64,000 nucleotides of DNA from Camelus bactrianus (GCF_048773025.1 NC_133551.1:42114501-42178500), one strand, 5' to 3'. Positions 1-11,949 are shown, counted from the first letter of the stretch. A program made the numbers and translations. Notes: generated by a model from the letters alone, not told the origin.

Positions 1-1780
1 CCTTGATAAGTGTTGCTTTGGTGGAGTAGTGGGGATTAAAACCTAATAAGAGTAGGAGAAGTGAAACTGGAGATACCAGTGTACATAGCATTTTCAAGGA
101 TTTTTACTCTTGGGGAAAGGGAACAAATGAGTGGTAGCTGAAGGTGAAGGGGGAACTGAGTCAGAAGAGGTTTTTGGTTTCTGATTTTTAAGGTGGGAGA
201 AGCAGCAGTGTGTTTATGTGCTGGTAGAACAATCCAATAGAGATCAAAAAACCAAGCAACCAACAAAGAAACAAAAACATAAAACTGACGCTATGGGAGA
301 GAGAGGAGAATTGCTGGGCCAGTATTCTTGAGCTGGTAAAAGGGGATGGGATCACCAGCAAGGCGTGAACCCTTGCTAGGATGCTAGGAGCACAGACAGT
401 GTCAATCAACATTAACATGGCAGAGTGCAGAAAGAATGGGCACAAGTGCAATGGGGGGCTACATGTGCTGGTGGGAGTTCTTTTGGATACAATTTTTGGT
501 GAAGGAGGAAGCAAGGTCATCAGCTGAGAGTGAGGTTGGGGGGGGCCCCAGGTGATTCAAGATAGAGGAGAATGTCATCTAGAAGTTGGGAGAGTGAATA
601 GACTAGGGAAATGTAATTTGATTGCTGATCAGCATTAAGGCACCACTTGCAATTAGTGATCATAAATTTAGGTCCATGAATTCATGAATTTGAAGCATAG
701 TTGTGTGTTTTTCTCCACCCACATTTTGCTCTGTGGAGGCAGGCATAGAATTGGCAGAGAGTTGACTTTAATGAAAGTATTGTTTTGCTGAATAAGTGTG
801 ACAAAGCAACAGAGGGCCGAGGGAGTCAGGGGTGTTTGCAGGGAAGCCACTGACATTAACTGCCTGTGTATTCAAGCTGGGCTGAGAACGAGGTGATGAC
901 ATAAGGACAGTGAAAAGATGGTAGAGGCTGAAGACTGAAGACTGGGAATCTGGAAGGAATGAGCTAGAAAGATTGTAGTGTTCTGAAAGTGGGAAGCTTG
1001 AAATTACTATTGGTACCAAAAAGGGACAGGGCATGAGTGTGAGAGTGAGTGGCTGGGTCAGGGTAGAGATCAGCATCACTGGAGGAGAAGAATTTGAGGG
1101 AATGAGAATCCAAGATGTTTCATAATCCAAGAATACTGGAGAGATTCGCAGGGAAGCAGGAGCTGTAGAGGGATGAGTAGGTGGCATAATCTCACGATGT
1201 GAGATCCATGGCTGGAGGGCGTTTTATTTTGGGGAGGAAGAGAATGATCTGCAAGCAGAGGTGAAAAGCAGCAACATGTATCCCACCTGCTGGCCCAAAG
1301 ATTCAAAGATGGTGAGAGAGGAAGCAACCATCAATTCGGGGGCCCTGGGAGGAGCCGTGTCCTCAAGGACAGCCAGGATTCAGTCACAGCAAGGAGGTGA
1401 AGAGAACACCCAGACCAGAGCCTGAGGAAAATGAGAATTTTCTGAGGACCAACTGTGGGTTTCAGAAGGCCGAGGGAGTGGAGAAGATAAGTTTAGAAAA
1501 GATGGTGTACGATGCTGTGTGGGAATCAGAGTCCAGGGATCAGGGATGGCCTGGGAGACTTGGGCTTCTGGCTGTGACTGACATGAACAATGATAACGCA
1601 GACAGATGGCACCGAGGCAGACAGTGTTGTGTGGGGGCCGTCTGGGGAGGGACAGGGCCTTGCTTCCTCTTGATCACTGCTTTTAGAGGCCCAGTGGCTG
1701 GCAGAGCTGCCACTCTAAGAATGCCTCCTTCCCAGTTTCACACATCAGTAATTATTGTGGCAATAAACAGCAACTACCAC
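1..1780. other. unassigned intronic sequence
   Basis: Purine-rich on the plus strand and without a recognisable repeat family or protein domain. Several frames of 60 to 140 codons exist (for example 1397-1816 plus and 768-1187 minus), but their translations look like no known protein and have no splice or promoter context. I treat them as chance frames. Confidence 0.5.
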
Positions 1781-1877
1781 TTATGTAAAATATCCTCACC
1801 TGTAAAATGGGGCTAACCATAACCTCCTGCAGGGTTGGTTGCGCTGACAGTGGCCCTGGCTAATGGCTAATGGCCAG

Positions 1878-2090
1878 GACTGTGCTCAGTGCTTTTAGCA
1901 ACTCATGTCATCCTCACAACAACCCTGTGAGCTTGGTACTATTATTATCTTCATTTTATAGATAAGTAAACTGAAGTCCAGAGATGTTAGGTAGCTTCCT
2001 CAAGTTCACAGAAATAGTAACTGGTAGAGTCCAGATTTTAATCGAGGTCTCTCTGATTTTGAAGCTGATATACGCCCTCTGCTCTGTACC
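1878..2090 (-). repeat. MIR SINE
   Basis: Reads as the reverse complement of MIR: CCTCACAACAACCCTGTGAG, then an ATTATTATCTTCATTTTATAGAT core, GAAACTGAAG-like text and a final old tRNA-related part. Ancient and diverged. Confidence 0.8.
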
Positions 2091-2189
2091 CCTACTTTCC
2101 TTGTAATAGCTTCACATAGGTAAGGACCTGGGTGCTTAGAAAGCACTCGAGGGGTGGTGAAAATGATGTTAAGAGTTATAACTTACTGG

Positions 2190-2375
2190 GCAGCAACTAT
2201 ATATTGTACAAGTACTTTACATGCCTTTAAAAAAGATCATCACAACTATGGTGCACAGAACAGATGGGAAAACTAAGACTCAGAAGTTAAGGAACCACCA
2301 AATATTACCAAAATTAGTAAATGGCACAATGGGGATTCAAAGTCAGGGCTGTTCGCCAGAACCTGTGTTCTTTTT
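2190..2375 (-). repeat. MIR SINE, diverged
   Basis: Reverse-complement MIR pattern (CATCACAACTATGG, GATGGGAAAACTAAGACTCAGA, then GGGGATTCAAAGTCAGG). More diverged than its neighbour at 1878. Confidence 0.65.
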
Positions 2376-2769
2376 ACAGCCAACTGCCTTCCCCGTTCTT
2401 CCCATTGCCTCGTGACACCCCAGGGACCTCACAGGTGGTTCAGAGCCAGTGTCACAGCTGAAATTTGGAGCTGTGTCTCCAAGGAAACACTCTAAGAAAG
2501 GGATGGGTTGTCTGTTTCAAACTGCCTCCTGTTAGCTTTCTAGCTCCCCTCCCTTTCTATCAGCCCTCCTCTCTCTCCACCTGCTACACCTTCACGTGTG
2601 ATTTAAATGGGCATCCAAGGTTGGACAGCACTGATATGCAGGTGTGTAATTAAGTGACTTGGCCTCACAGTGCTCTGTGAGGAGCTGCTGCAGGTTCTGA
2701 CACAGGGTGAGAGGAGGGTTGGGGACTTCATTAGTTCAGCTGTGGCAGAAGTAGAATGAAAACATGATA

Positions 2770-2910
2770 TCTGAACCTCTGTTTCCTCAGCTGTAAAATA
2801 GAAATAATATTAATGGCTACTTCCTAGTAGTGCAGTAAAGATTAAATGAGGCAATATAAGGAAAGGACCTAGCATGGTGCCTATAACGTAGCGGGTTCTC
2901 GATAAACTTG
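2770..2910 (+). repeat. MIR SINE
   Basis: Sense MIR core: CTCTGTTTCCTCAGCTGTAAAATAG, then GATTAAATGAGG, then the weak tail around GGTGCCTATAACGTAGCGGG. Confidence 0.75.
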
Positions 2911-3149
2911 CCCACAGTTGCACAGTGAGTGGTAGAGCAGGGTAAGTTCATAAGTATTCTATTGTCCTATATTGTTGTGACTGATCTTGGTTACTGCCAT
3001 TTTTAAGGTTGGAGCCATGGGGATCACAGGGTAGGGCTCACTGAGAAATTAGATATAAGCCATGGACCTTTTACCCTCATTTTCAATGGAGGATGGAGAG
3101 AACAGCATTGCTCTGCCCCTAAAAATGTCCAGTTAACCTTCGAAGGCAG

Positions 3150-3265
3150 TGAATAGGCTGAAAACCACTGAGTATATATTTTATATGAATGAGTTATATG
3201 GATTGTGAATTACATCTCAATAAAGCTGTTATTTACAAAAAAACAAAACAAGCAAAAAAAAAAAA
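3150..3265 (+). repeat. 5'-truncated L1-type 3' end with target-site duplication
   Basis: A 116-bp insert ends in ATCTCAATAAAGCTGTT and an A-rich tail. CTTCGAAGGCAG occurs on both sides (3138-3149 and 3266-3277), which marks a retroposed insertion. The ATAAAGCTGTT end is typical of old L1-type 3' ends, and a related piece lies near 27285. Confidence 0.65.
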
Positions 3266-3833
3266 CTTCGAAGGCAGGAGATTCTCCTAGCTTGCTTGGG
3301 TCCTGCCTGACATGTTGCTAAGGGCAAGGGCAGGAGTCGGGGAGGCCATTCAGCTGAGGATTTATAATTCCTTGCTTCTGCAGACTCCCCCTTCCCCGAC
3401 GCCACTGCTCAATACCGTTGCCCCACACCTTGGGTTGCCAGGTGACAGCTGGAAACTCTTATCCTCTCTGTATTCCTGTGCTTCTCACCTTCCGCTGTGA
3501 AGTCTGTCGACTCTGTGTTAATGACGCGGAGGCTCTGAGCTCAGGCCCAGGGATGGAGGGGAAGGGAGGGGAGATGATGGGTGGTCAAGTTCAAGGGGAT
3601 GTCTGTGCTCCTTCTCTAGAGGACCCCAACCACTGCTCCCAGCTTAAACTGAGGGTTCTCCTTTATTCGTCTCAGTTCTTGTCCTACTCATCCAACTGTT
3701 TATAAGAACTCTCAATTCTAGCTCCCAGATTTCTCTTGAATACATCCCCTCCTCAGTTCTGTTCTGTAAACATTTGTCTGGGGCGAACTGTGAACCTGGC
3801 TCTCCCTCTGCACCTTTCCTACCTCAGATTCTT

Positions 3834-4020
3834 GCTATCTCCCCCTTAAATTGTAGCAGCAGCCAAATGGATCTCCCTGCCCTCAGTCTTGCTTCCTCCA
3901 TATGCTCTGTGATCACTGTCACTCCACTACTTAAAACTCAGGGAGGGCTGTCCATCCATACTCGGTAAATTCCTTTGCCTGGTATTCCAGTTCCATCTTC
4001 AGTCACTCCCCCTTCAGACA
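3834..4020 (+). repeat. L2 LINE remnant
   Basis: Diverged version of the common L2 3' pattern (cytosine-rich text with CACTCCACTACTTAAAACTC, then CTTTGCCTGGTATTCC). Weak match. Confidence 0.4.
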
Positions 4021-4077
4021 GTCCACACTCCACCCATGTGTTCTCCAAACCCACAATCCAAACACAGGATGCACTTA

Positions 4078-4380
4078 AAAAAAAACAATCCTAATTTTTT
4101 TTACAATAGCTTTAGTTTTATAGAGAATTTGCAGATATAGTATAGAGAGTTCCCATTTGCCCCACACTCAATTTCCCCTATTAACTCCTTGTATTAACAT
4201 GATACATTTGTGCTACTTAACCAATATTGATACCTCATTATTAGCTGACATCCATAGCTTATTCAGATTTCCTTAGTTTTTACCTAATATCCTCTTTCTG
4301 TTCCAGGATACCGTATTGCATTCAACTGTCATGTCTCCTTAGGTTCTCCTGGCGGTAAGAGTTAGGATGCAACTGTTTGC
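4078..4380. repeat. ancient L1 3' UTR-like piece
   Basis: Contains GAGTTCCCATTTGCCCC, ACCAATATTGATACCTCATT, TATTCAGATTTCCTTAGTTT and TGTCATGTCTCCTTAGG, a combination familiar from old mammalian L1 3' regions. Too diverged for me to fix strand or subfamily. Confidence 0.5.
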
Positions 4381-4439
4381 TTCTTGCTTCCCCTTCTCCC
4401 TAGGGATTACCCTTCCCTATTTTCCACCAGCAAACTTCT

Positions 4440-4705
4440 CCATTTGATTTTAAAGACTTAGTTCAAGTAAGCCTCCTCTGGGAAACCTTTCCTGACCCAC
4501 CCCTCTCTGAGTCTGGATTAAGGGCCCCTCCTTTACTTCCCACACTTACCAGCTGTATTGCAAATGTCTGGAACTTGTCTTTCTTTCTCTCAGATTGCAA
4601 GCTCCCTGAGGTCAAGGGCCAGGTCCGATACTTGTCTACAGTTGCATCACATAGCACATGGCCTGGCATTCTACTGAGTAAGCGTTCAGTAGAGGCTGGC
4701 AAAAT
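4440..4705 (+). repeat. L2 LINE 3' end
   Basis: Follows the L2 3' consensus order: GTTCAAGTAAGCCTCCTCTGGGAAACC-like text, CTGACCCACCCC, then a GCAAGCTCCCTGAGGTCAAGG block, then CATGGCCTGGCATTC and AGTAAGCGTTCAGTAGA. Confidence 0.8.
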
Positions 4706-4959
4706 GAAAGTGAGTGCTCAGGCTGTACTTTCTGCCTCTCAAAGTCAAGCCAGCATTCCCCCTGCACCTGCTATATATGACCCTTCTCTTGGCTCCCAGT
4801 CAAGTTTTGCCTCCCCCAGGAACCTGGCCAGTTCTGCCCCTCAAGGGCTAGGAGACCTGGGGTTTCTCTCGGGTTAGCCTGTCTGTGGAATGGACATGCT
4901 GCTTTCTTACCTGCTTTCCTGTCAGAGCCAGGTGGACACCAGTTCAGTCTTCTGGTACA

Positions 4960-5110
4960 TCTGTGATCTCATTTGATCCCAAGAGGAGGTCTTGTCATTC
5001 TCATTATATACACAAGGACACTGAGGCCCAAATAGGCAAACTGTTTGTACTTTACCAGAAGTCTCACAGCTGGATTATATGAGACTTGAACCCAAGCTTT
5101 CATGACTCAC
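4960..5110 (-). repeat. MIR SINE
   Basis: Reverse-complement MIR pattern: ATACACAAGGACACTGAGGC, CAGAAGTCTCACAGCTGG, GACTTGAACCCAAGC. Confidence 0.7.
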
Positions 5111-5694
5111 CTCTAAGCCTGGACCAGACAATCTCTGCATATAAAAATTGAGACCTAACCACAAGCAACAATTAAGTGCTGTTGGGGAGCCATCCCAGTA
5201 CATTCCAGCCTCCTCTGCAGGGCCTGTTTAATACAGGGCTCCAGGCTGAACCCATAGCGCCATAAGCTAGCTAAACTTTTCAGCTTCCTCAAATAGGATT
5301 TGAGGGGAAAGAGATAAGGGAAGCAAGCGTGAATAGAGGAAATCACAGGTGATTCTAAGGTTGGACATGGTGTCTAGGCCCCCGTGAGGTGCCATTTTGT
5401 GGGGAGAGACAATATTCTCTCTGGATGCCTTTCTCCCCGACCGGCGTGTTGCTGTGTCAACTGATTGAACCCAGGGCTGGCTGGAAACTTACCACCAGCA
5501 GAGGCATAATTAGCCCTTTAATTTCCTTCTAGCGGAAGTTTGCTCAGGCAGTTTGCTCAGGCAGTTACCAGCCCTGCTTTCTTGGGCTCCTTCCTTTCCT
5601 ACACCTCCAGCTCTCCGGGAATCGAAGGTCTGTCCTGGATGTGGCACCAGGAAAACAGCAGATTATCAAGAGCAAACTGTAAATTAAAATGATT

Positions 5695-5930
5695 ATGACT
5701 AATGTTTATACAGAACTTTACAGCTGCCCAAGCACTGTCACACCACTTATCTCATTTTATCCTCCCAACATTCTGAGAAAAAGGTATTCATTTTGCAGCT
5801 AATGAATTGGCTCAGAAAACCAGATAACTGGTTTAAGGTCACAGGCCGGAAAGTGGCAGAGCTGGAATTCGAACTCATATGTACTTGACCCCCAAATCTG
5901 TACTCCTACCACTGCCCCTCACAGTACCCA
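5695..5930 (-). repeat. MIR SINE, nearly full length
   Basis: Reverse-complement MIR: CTCATTTTATCCTCCCAACA, then GGTTTAAGGTCACAGGC, GTGGCAGAGCTGGAATTCGA and CTGTACTCCTACCACTGCCC. Confidence 0.85.
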
Positions 5931-6189
5931 CTTGTTAAATGCTTCCTATGTTTAATTAAATGACATCTAAGTGTGGAAGGGACTCTAAAATTAAGGGGAT
6001 AATGAGAATGAGAATTTTAAGTGGCTTCTTGGAGGAGGTGGAAAAGAAATGGATGCCAAGGTATAGAACTTTAAAATATATGCATTTTTTTGTCTTGTTC
6101 CCAAAGGGATTTAAAGTAGCAGAGAAAGATTAGACAGATTTTTTTAAATTTATTTTTTACAGTTTGGTTCTGAGTCTAGACTGATTTTT

Positions 6190-6378
6190 TCTTTTTAAAA
6201 AATTTTTTTGAACAGCGATTTATTTATTTAATTAGGGTTTTTTTTTTTTTTTTTTTTTGAGGACGGAGGTAATTAGGTTTATTTACATTTTTATTTTTAG
6301 AGGAGGTAGTAGGGATTGAACCCAGGACCTCATGCATATTAAGCGTGCGCTCTACCACTTGAGCTATACCCTCTCCCC
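6190..6378 (-). mobile_element. Vic-1-type tRNA-Ala SINE, copy 1
   Basis: Reverse-complement camelid SINE. The right end is the tRNA head (GGTAGAGCGCACGCTTAATA on the minus strand, B box GGTTCAATCCC), then the CCTAATTACCTCC body and an A-rich tail (T run at about 6239-6258). Flanked by a perfect 15-bp target-site duplication, TCTAGACTGATTTTT, at 6175-6189 and 6379-6393. The anticodon position reads AAT rather than AGC. Confidence 0.93.
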
Positions 6379-6569
6379 TCTAGACTGATTTTTCTCTCCA
6401 GGTATGCTGCTCCAAATTACCTCCCAGTAATTCAGTCAATCCTAAAAAACAAAAAACAAAAAACAAAATAAGGAGAGTTTATAGTCTGGAGGAGGAAACA
6501 AACCCTGTAGCAATTCATACATTATTTCATTAAAGAGAGGATAGAAAAGTGCTTAGGAAGGCTGTGAGG

Positions 6570-6730
6570 TCACATTGTCTGGTTCAGATCTTTATCCAAC
6601 TGTATGACCTAAGGCAAGTATTTGACCTCCAAGTCTCAGTAACTTCATCTGTAAAATGGGTACTATAATGGAACCTATCTCAGAAAGTTGTAAGAATTAT
6701 CAAAGTGCCCAGCACACTCTAAGTCTCAAC
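6570..6730 (+). repeat. MIR SINE
   Basis: Sense MIR: CTGTATGACCTAAGGCAAGT, CTTCATCTGTAAAATGGGTA, then AAGTGCCCAGCACACTCTAAG. Confidence 0.8.
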
Positions 6731-7039
6731 AAAGGGCAGTCAGTCATCAATGGTGCCTGTGGGTAATGAGGGAAATGTGAATCATAGAGGAGGAAGCATT
6801 TGAGCTGAATTCTGAGTGGTAAGTAGTGACTGGTTCAGCAGGGTGGAGGATCAGGCTGTTCCAGGCAAAGGGACCAGCATGAGAAAAGCACAAAGATTTT
6901 GAGGAACGCAATGTTTGGGACCTGGGGAATGGCCCTGGATGGTTAGAACCTAAGGAGAAAGAATGGGAGGCATGGCATGAGCTTAAAACAAATTGTTTGA
7001 AAAAACAGGCATAAATGTAGCATTTCAGCATCCCGGAAG

Positions 7040-7215
7040 GCAGTATAGCATAAGGGTTAAACTCCTAGCTCCAACATTTGCTAACATGGGCAAGTGCCTC
7101 AGTTTCTTTGTCCTACCTGCATCAAAGAGCTGATTGTGAGGACTGATGCTTTCATGCATAAAAAAATACTTGTCAGTGCCCGACACTCTATAAATATTCA
7201 ACTCATGTTAGCAAT
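7040..7215 (+). repeat. MIR SINE
   Basis: Sense MIR including the tRNA-like start (AGTATAGCATAAGGGTTAAA), CCTCAGTTTCTTTGTC, GATTGTGAGGAC and the GTCAGTGCCCGACACTCTAT end. Confidence 0.7.
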
Positions 7216-7239
7216 TACTATTAGTACTGTTTACCCTGA

Positions 7240-7400
7240 CTTCTTAGAGCTAGAAGGGGCCCTAAAAATCACCTAGTCTAATATCCTTATTTTAAAGATG
7301 GAAAACCCAAGGCCCAGAGTGGGGGATAGTCATAAGCCCATGAAGCAAGTTAAATCATTAGAATTGAATCATACCCAGGCCTCCTGACTCCTGGCCTGTA
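7240..7400. repeat. ancient interspersed repeat, family not assigned
   Basis: Shows the common mammalian repeat text GAAGGGGCCCTAAAAATCAC, CTTATTTTAAAGATGGAAAA and CCCAGGCCTCCTGACTCC. I recognise the pattern but cannot name the family safely. Confidence 0.45.
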
Positions 7401-8149
7401 CCATGTGGCTCCCTTTCTATTGTTAGGCTGCCTCTGATAGGTTCCCTGCTCTGTCTTCAAATGATTGTCTCCCCTCCTTTGTAAATAAATTTTGAGGCAT
7501 TTGCTGTGTGGAGCTGAGTGTTTATCCTATTTTTAGAACACTCTGGCACCTGTATGCAAATGATCCTTAGGGGACTTGTCTGCTATGGTGACTCAAGCCA
7601 AGTCCCAAAGGAAAGCAGCTATGAGGCCAAAGGGAAAGCACAGCCCAAGGCATGATGGAAATCCTGGGCCATGTTTCTAGTTAAGTCCCAGAAGTCCTAG
7701 GGAGTTCATGCTAACCTATTACCTGCCTTGTATATGTTAACTCCTTGTGTCTCTTTTTGGAAATGAGTTCATAAGTAGGTCCCCGGTCCAGGCTTCAACT
7801 CAGGGTTTTGGACCTAAGAATATCCTGTCAGAAGGTGCCATGCAACCCAGGCCTGTGGATATTCACATCTATTTAGCTATACTGCTGGCTCAGATTCTGG
7901 GGAAATATTTCTTACTATCAGGAAAATGGAAGTAATGTGGGAGATTAGAGAGAGAAAAACTATCAGACAACCTGATGGTTCTGCCTTGCCAAGCTGGAGA
8001 GAAGGAGGGGCAAGCAAAGCCTTGAACATGTCTCCCATAAAGATTGGTGTCCCCTGGCCCTTGGCATAAGCAGCAGTGTCCCATCCTCAAAGGCCTCACC
8101 ATTTAGCACACACTTACTGAATGTCCTCTAGGCAACAGGCCCTAGGGTG

Positions 8150-8285
8150 GGTGCCACTAAATCCCTCAGTAGCACCCTATTCTCTTCTGGGCATTGTCCA
8201 AATGCCTGGCTTGGCGTTCAAGACCTCCATGAGCTAGCCCCAGTTTCACTTCCTATTCCAAGTACCTTGTTTCAGAAATTTAAAA
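8150..8285 (+). repeat. L2 LINE remnant
   Basis: Short L2-like piece with CAAGACCTCCATGAGCTAGC and CCCCAGTTTCACTTCC. Confidence 0.5.
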
Positions 8286-8429
8286 TGCTATCAATTGTAA
8301 GATACATCCTTATTTCAGAGATGCCAAAATGTGAAAAAAATGGGCATTTTAGAATCCATATAATACTGTATTTTACACTCTGGTGAAAGTGGAACTGCTT
8401 GTACTCTCCCCAGATGCCATGCTGTTTTA

Positions 8430-9430
8430 GGCCTCACCATTTTTTTTTTCCTTTTTAGCTGTTTATAATGGAAAATTTCAAACACACACTCAAGTAGGGA
8501 GACTAAACAGTACTTGAACACCACTATCCATTTTCTGCAACAATGATCAACTCATGGTTTGACCTCCATGTTTTTCCCATATTTACTTCTCCTTGAACTA
8601 TTAATAATAATGACAACTGCCAGTTATCATTATGGGTTTAGTTTTTCTTAATTATAAAAGTAATATATGCTCATTAAAAAATACTTTGTTGGGGGGAAGG
8701 TATAGCTCATTGGCAGAGCGTGTGCTTAGCATGCACAAGGTCCTGGGTTCAATCCCCAGTATCTCCATTAAAAATAAATTTAAAAATAAACCTAATTACC
8801 CCCCCACCAAATTTTTTAAAAAATACTTTGAAATTATATCCAAGCATAAAGAAGAAAATATTATTGACATTTTGGTTTATTTCTTTCCAGTTTCTTTTAT
8901 ATGAACTTTTAACATAGTTGAGGTCATAATGTCTATTCAATTTTATATCCTGCCTTTTTTAATGTAACATTTTGATGTAAGTACAGCTAATATTGTTAGA
9001 AAATCTTTATGAATATGTTTCTAATGACTTCATTATGTTTTATAGGGAAGATGTACCATATCTATTTATTAATTCATTTATTCAGCAGTATTTATTGTAT
9101 TTACTGTATTTTGGGCACTCTAGTGGTTAAATAATGAGGCACAATCTCTGGCCTCTCAAAGCTTAGTTGGTCCTCATTATTTGAACATTTAACTACTTTT
9201 CAATTTGGAGTTGTTATGAAACACGTTGCAGTGATCAGTAATCATCCTTGTGTCTAAAACTTTTCCTAGGTTTAAGATCATTTCCTTTAGGTAGATTTTC
9301 ATTAGTGAAATTTCTGTTTTGCTCTACCTTTGCCAGCATCGAATATTATCTTAGTTTAAGTTTAGCTAATTTAATAGGTTAAAAATGGTATCTCATTGTT
9401 TCAAACTGCATTTCTCTTATTGCTTATTAC
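8430..9430 (-). repeat. ancient L1-type 3' region, split by a Vic-1 SINE
   Basis: Text such as TAATTATAAAAGTAATATATG, TTTCTTTCCAGTTTCTTTTAT and AACATAGTTGAGGTCATAATG matches a widespread old minus-strand L1-like repeat that also appears at 19700-20215. The SINE at 8689-8815 interrupts it. Family call is from recall and approximate. Confidence 0.5.
8689..8815 (+). mobile_element. Vic-1-type tRNA-Ala SINE, copy 2
   Basis: Sense SINE with A box TATAGCTCATTGGCAGAGCG, anticodon loop CTTAGCATGC and B box GGTTCAATCCC, followed by CCTAATTACC. Perfect 15-bp duplication TTAAAAAATACTTTG at 8674-8688 and 8816-8830. The tail is short and C-rich rather than a clean A run. Confidence 0.95.
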
Positions 9431-9439
9431 ATAATCATC

Positions 9440-10680
9440 TATATATTTATTAACCATTTGTTTTCTGCATACTGTCTGACAAGGGTCCTATTTTTATCAC
9501 CAGCAATTTCTTAGTACAAGGCCTGACTCCCATTTCCTTTTATTTGCTATGACCTGGGGATACATTAAGTGTAATCTTGTTTCAAGCTTCTCTTTTTCCT
9601 CCTGCCCTCTCCCACCTCACTTCTTCCCTCACCTCTTCCTGTCTTGAAGGGGAGTTGGATGAGTCACCTCAAACTCAAACCGAAGGGTACAGCAGGTGGC
9701 AAATTAAGCGAAGTCCCAGAGAGGCCTCTCAGCATCCTCTGAATGGTGCTGATGTCAACTAGGAGGCAAAAAGACTGAAGAGGAAATGGGTTGGCAGCTC
9801 TGATGCTAAATTTGTCCATGCCAAAGCATGGGGAGTTAGGGATGTTGGTTCATTCAGCAGGCATCTTTAAAATACCTGCTCTGTGCCCAGATCTGTGTTG
9901 GGTACTGATTAGCACTTATTATCTGTAGAAGACACAAATGAAATAGGTTATACTTAATAGTCAACTGTGTACATGTCTAAGACTTTCAGACTAAGCAGAG
10001 ATGTCCAGCAGACAGTTGGCAATTTGTGTCTAAAACTCGAAAATAAGCAGCTCAGGTGGGGATAAAGAGCCCCAAGAGTAGGAGACAGAGCAGGACCAAA
10101 AGGACATGCAGGGAAAGCACTGGAAAAGCGAGGTTTCATAGAAGCTGAGGGGGTTTGAGAAGAGTGTGTGGTTTGGGGCATGTCATCTTTGTTATACAAG
10201 GCAACAGAGAGATCATATCCTCCACCCTTCTCTCATTCACTCATTCCTTTGTTTCGTTATTTTTGGAATACCTACCAGGTGCCTGCCATTGCTCTTGGCA
10301 TTGCTGAGGGTACAGAAATGAAGGCACAGCTCCTAACCCCTAGTCCGGATGAAGAGCTATAGATGGAGTGGAAACAAACCCCTGATGTAGGTGCTATGAT
10401 CCGTTCATTCAAAAATACTTACTGAACAACTAAGATATGCCAGATATACTGAGTATCAGTGAAAGGAACTCAGTTATCTGTGTGAAGTTATCTGCGTGAA
10501 GTAAAATATAGTGCTTGTGTCTTAGTGGAAATCATGGAAATCAATCATATCTGTGAGAGATTTGAGGTTTTGTGTAAGACCAATGCCAAAAATAAGAATC
10601 TGGGGTGTTCATCTCTCTGGGCCTGGGTTTTCCATCTGAAAAAGGAGGGAGTTGACCCCATATGTACCTATCATAGGATC
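9440..10680. other. intronic sequence with weak old repeats only
   Basis: No exon or RNA gene seen. Two short pieces (about 9850-9910 and 10250-10320) resemble the unassigned ancient repeat with a TGCTCTGTGCCCAG / ACCAGGTGCCTGCC motif. The rest is unassigned. Confidence 0.45.
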
Positions 10681-10689
10681 TGTCCCATG

Positions 10690-10795
10690 TGAGGTAGCTT
10701 CCCTGCTAGACTGGGAACTCTGAGGGCAGGGATCACATGGATCTTATTCACTGGCATAGTGGAGGCTCAGTAAATATTTGTGGAATTGATTACTC
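10690..10795 (+). repeat. L2 LINE 3' end
   Basis: Typical terminal L2 text: ACTGGGAACTCTGAGGGCAG, then GAGGCTCAGTAAATATTTGT and GGAATTGATT. Confidence 0.75.
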
Positions 10796-11106
10796 TCACA
10801 AGGGCTTTCTAGCTCTAATATTCTGTGCTATCAATAAAATAAAGTGCCAAGTACAGCCTGTGGAGGCCCAGAAAAAATGATGATGAATTTTGATGCTGGA
10901 TCCCAGAGAACCTCCCAGAATAAATGCCCTTTGACCTAGACCTCAAAGGTTACATAGGATTACAGTGGGTAGGGAAGTGCTTTAGAATACCCAGTCCTGG
11001 ATTCCAGTGACATCTTTCTTGCCCTTAAGGATCTTCCGGTTACTACCTGTGTACCTTTGGATTCCAGTCTTCTCACCTGTAAATCAATAGTGACAATAAT
11101 AGATGG

Positions 11107-11265
11107 TGTGCTAGAAAGAACACTGGATGTGGAGTCAGAATATTTGGGTCTGAATCCCAGTCTAGGCAAAATAAGTAGCTATGTGACCTTGGGAGTGTCA
11201 CTTTACCTCTCTGGGTCTCAGTTTCCCTACCTGAGAAAATAAAACAATCAGACTAAATGAGCTCT
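11107..11265 (+). repeat. MIR SINE
   Basis: Sense MIR: GTGGAGTCAGAATATTTGGG, CTATGTGACCTTGGGAGTG, CTCTCTGGGTCTCAGTTTCC. Confidence 0.85.
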
Positions 11266-11507
11266 AATATTGGTTTCTATTGGCTATAAAAAGTCTGCAT
11301 CCCAGGGTCATTGTTAGGATCCAATGAGATGATACAACAAAAATGCTTGTAAACTATAGGGTGCTAAGTGTGGTCTATTCTACTGAGGACAGATGGGTGT
11401 AAGACAAAACCAGCTCCAAGGGATCACTCTTTCCTTTCCTCAGTTTTCTGCTTCTCTTTGGCTCCACTGAACCTCCCTGAAAAGCTGTCTCAGGGAGTGG
11501 AGGTCGC

Positions 11508-11643
11508 TGGGGGGGTGGTATTGCTCAGTGGTAGAGCATATGCTTAGCATGCACAAGATCCTGGGTTCAATCCCCAGTACCTCCATTAAAAATAAATAAA
11601 TAAACCTAATTACCTCCCCCAACCAAAAAAAAAAAAAAAAAAA
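11508..11643 (+). mobile_element. Vic-1-type tRNA-Ala SINE, copy 3
   Basis: Closest of the plus-strand copies to a complete element: GGTAGAGCATATGCTTAGCA, B box GGTTCAATCCC, GTACCTCCATTAAAAATAAA, ATAAACCTAATTACC and an uninterrupted run of about 19 A residues. A clean target-site duplication was not obvious; AAAAGCT occurs near both sides. Confidence 0.95.
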
Positions 11644-11949
11644 GCTCTCCCTCTGGTTTCCTCCCATTCCCTTGGGAAACAATGTCTCAGCTCCCAGCTG
11701 CTGCAACATACAAAGGTCTTGGAGCTTGGCAGCTCTGGGTCAGAGGCTGGAGAAGTGTGGGGAGAGCCAGCCTGGAAGCTCTATTTACCTATCTTCCTGG
11801 TGCTCATCATCCCCACCACCTAAACCTGCCCTGGAGGGAATGAATTAAAGAGATAGGAGGGAGGAATTTGGCTGGGGGAGCTAGTGTATAACAGGGCAAG
11901 ATTCAGGGATGCAGGACCCAGAGATAACTTTTTACTAGTTGTGTGACCT

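Noticed and set aside
768-1187. Open frame of 139 codons on the minus strand
   Set aside because: Ser/Pro/Leu-rich translation of a purine-rich opposite strand, a common artefact. No protein-like features.
1397-1816. Open frame of 139 codons on the plus strand, intron 2
   Set aside because: No recognisable domain, no start or splice context and no codon bias. Likely chance in purine-rich intronic DNA.
8689-8765. Possible functional tRNA-Ala genes at the SINE heads
   Set aside because: Each head continues into a SINE body with A-rich tail and target-site duplications. The stems carry mismatches. SINEs, not tRNA genes.
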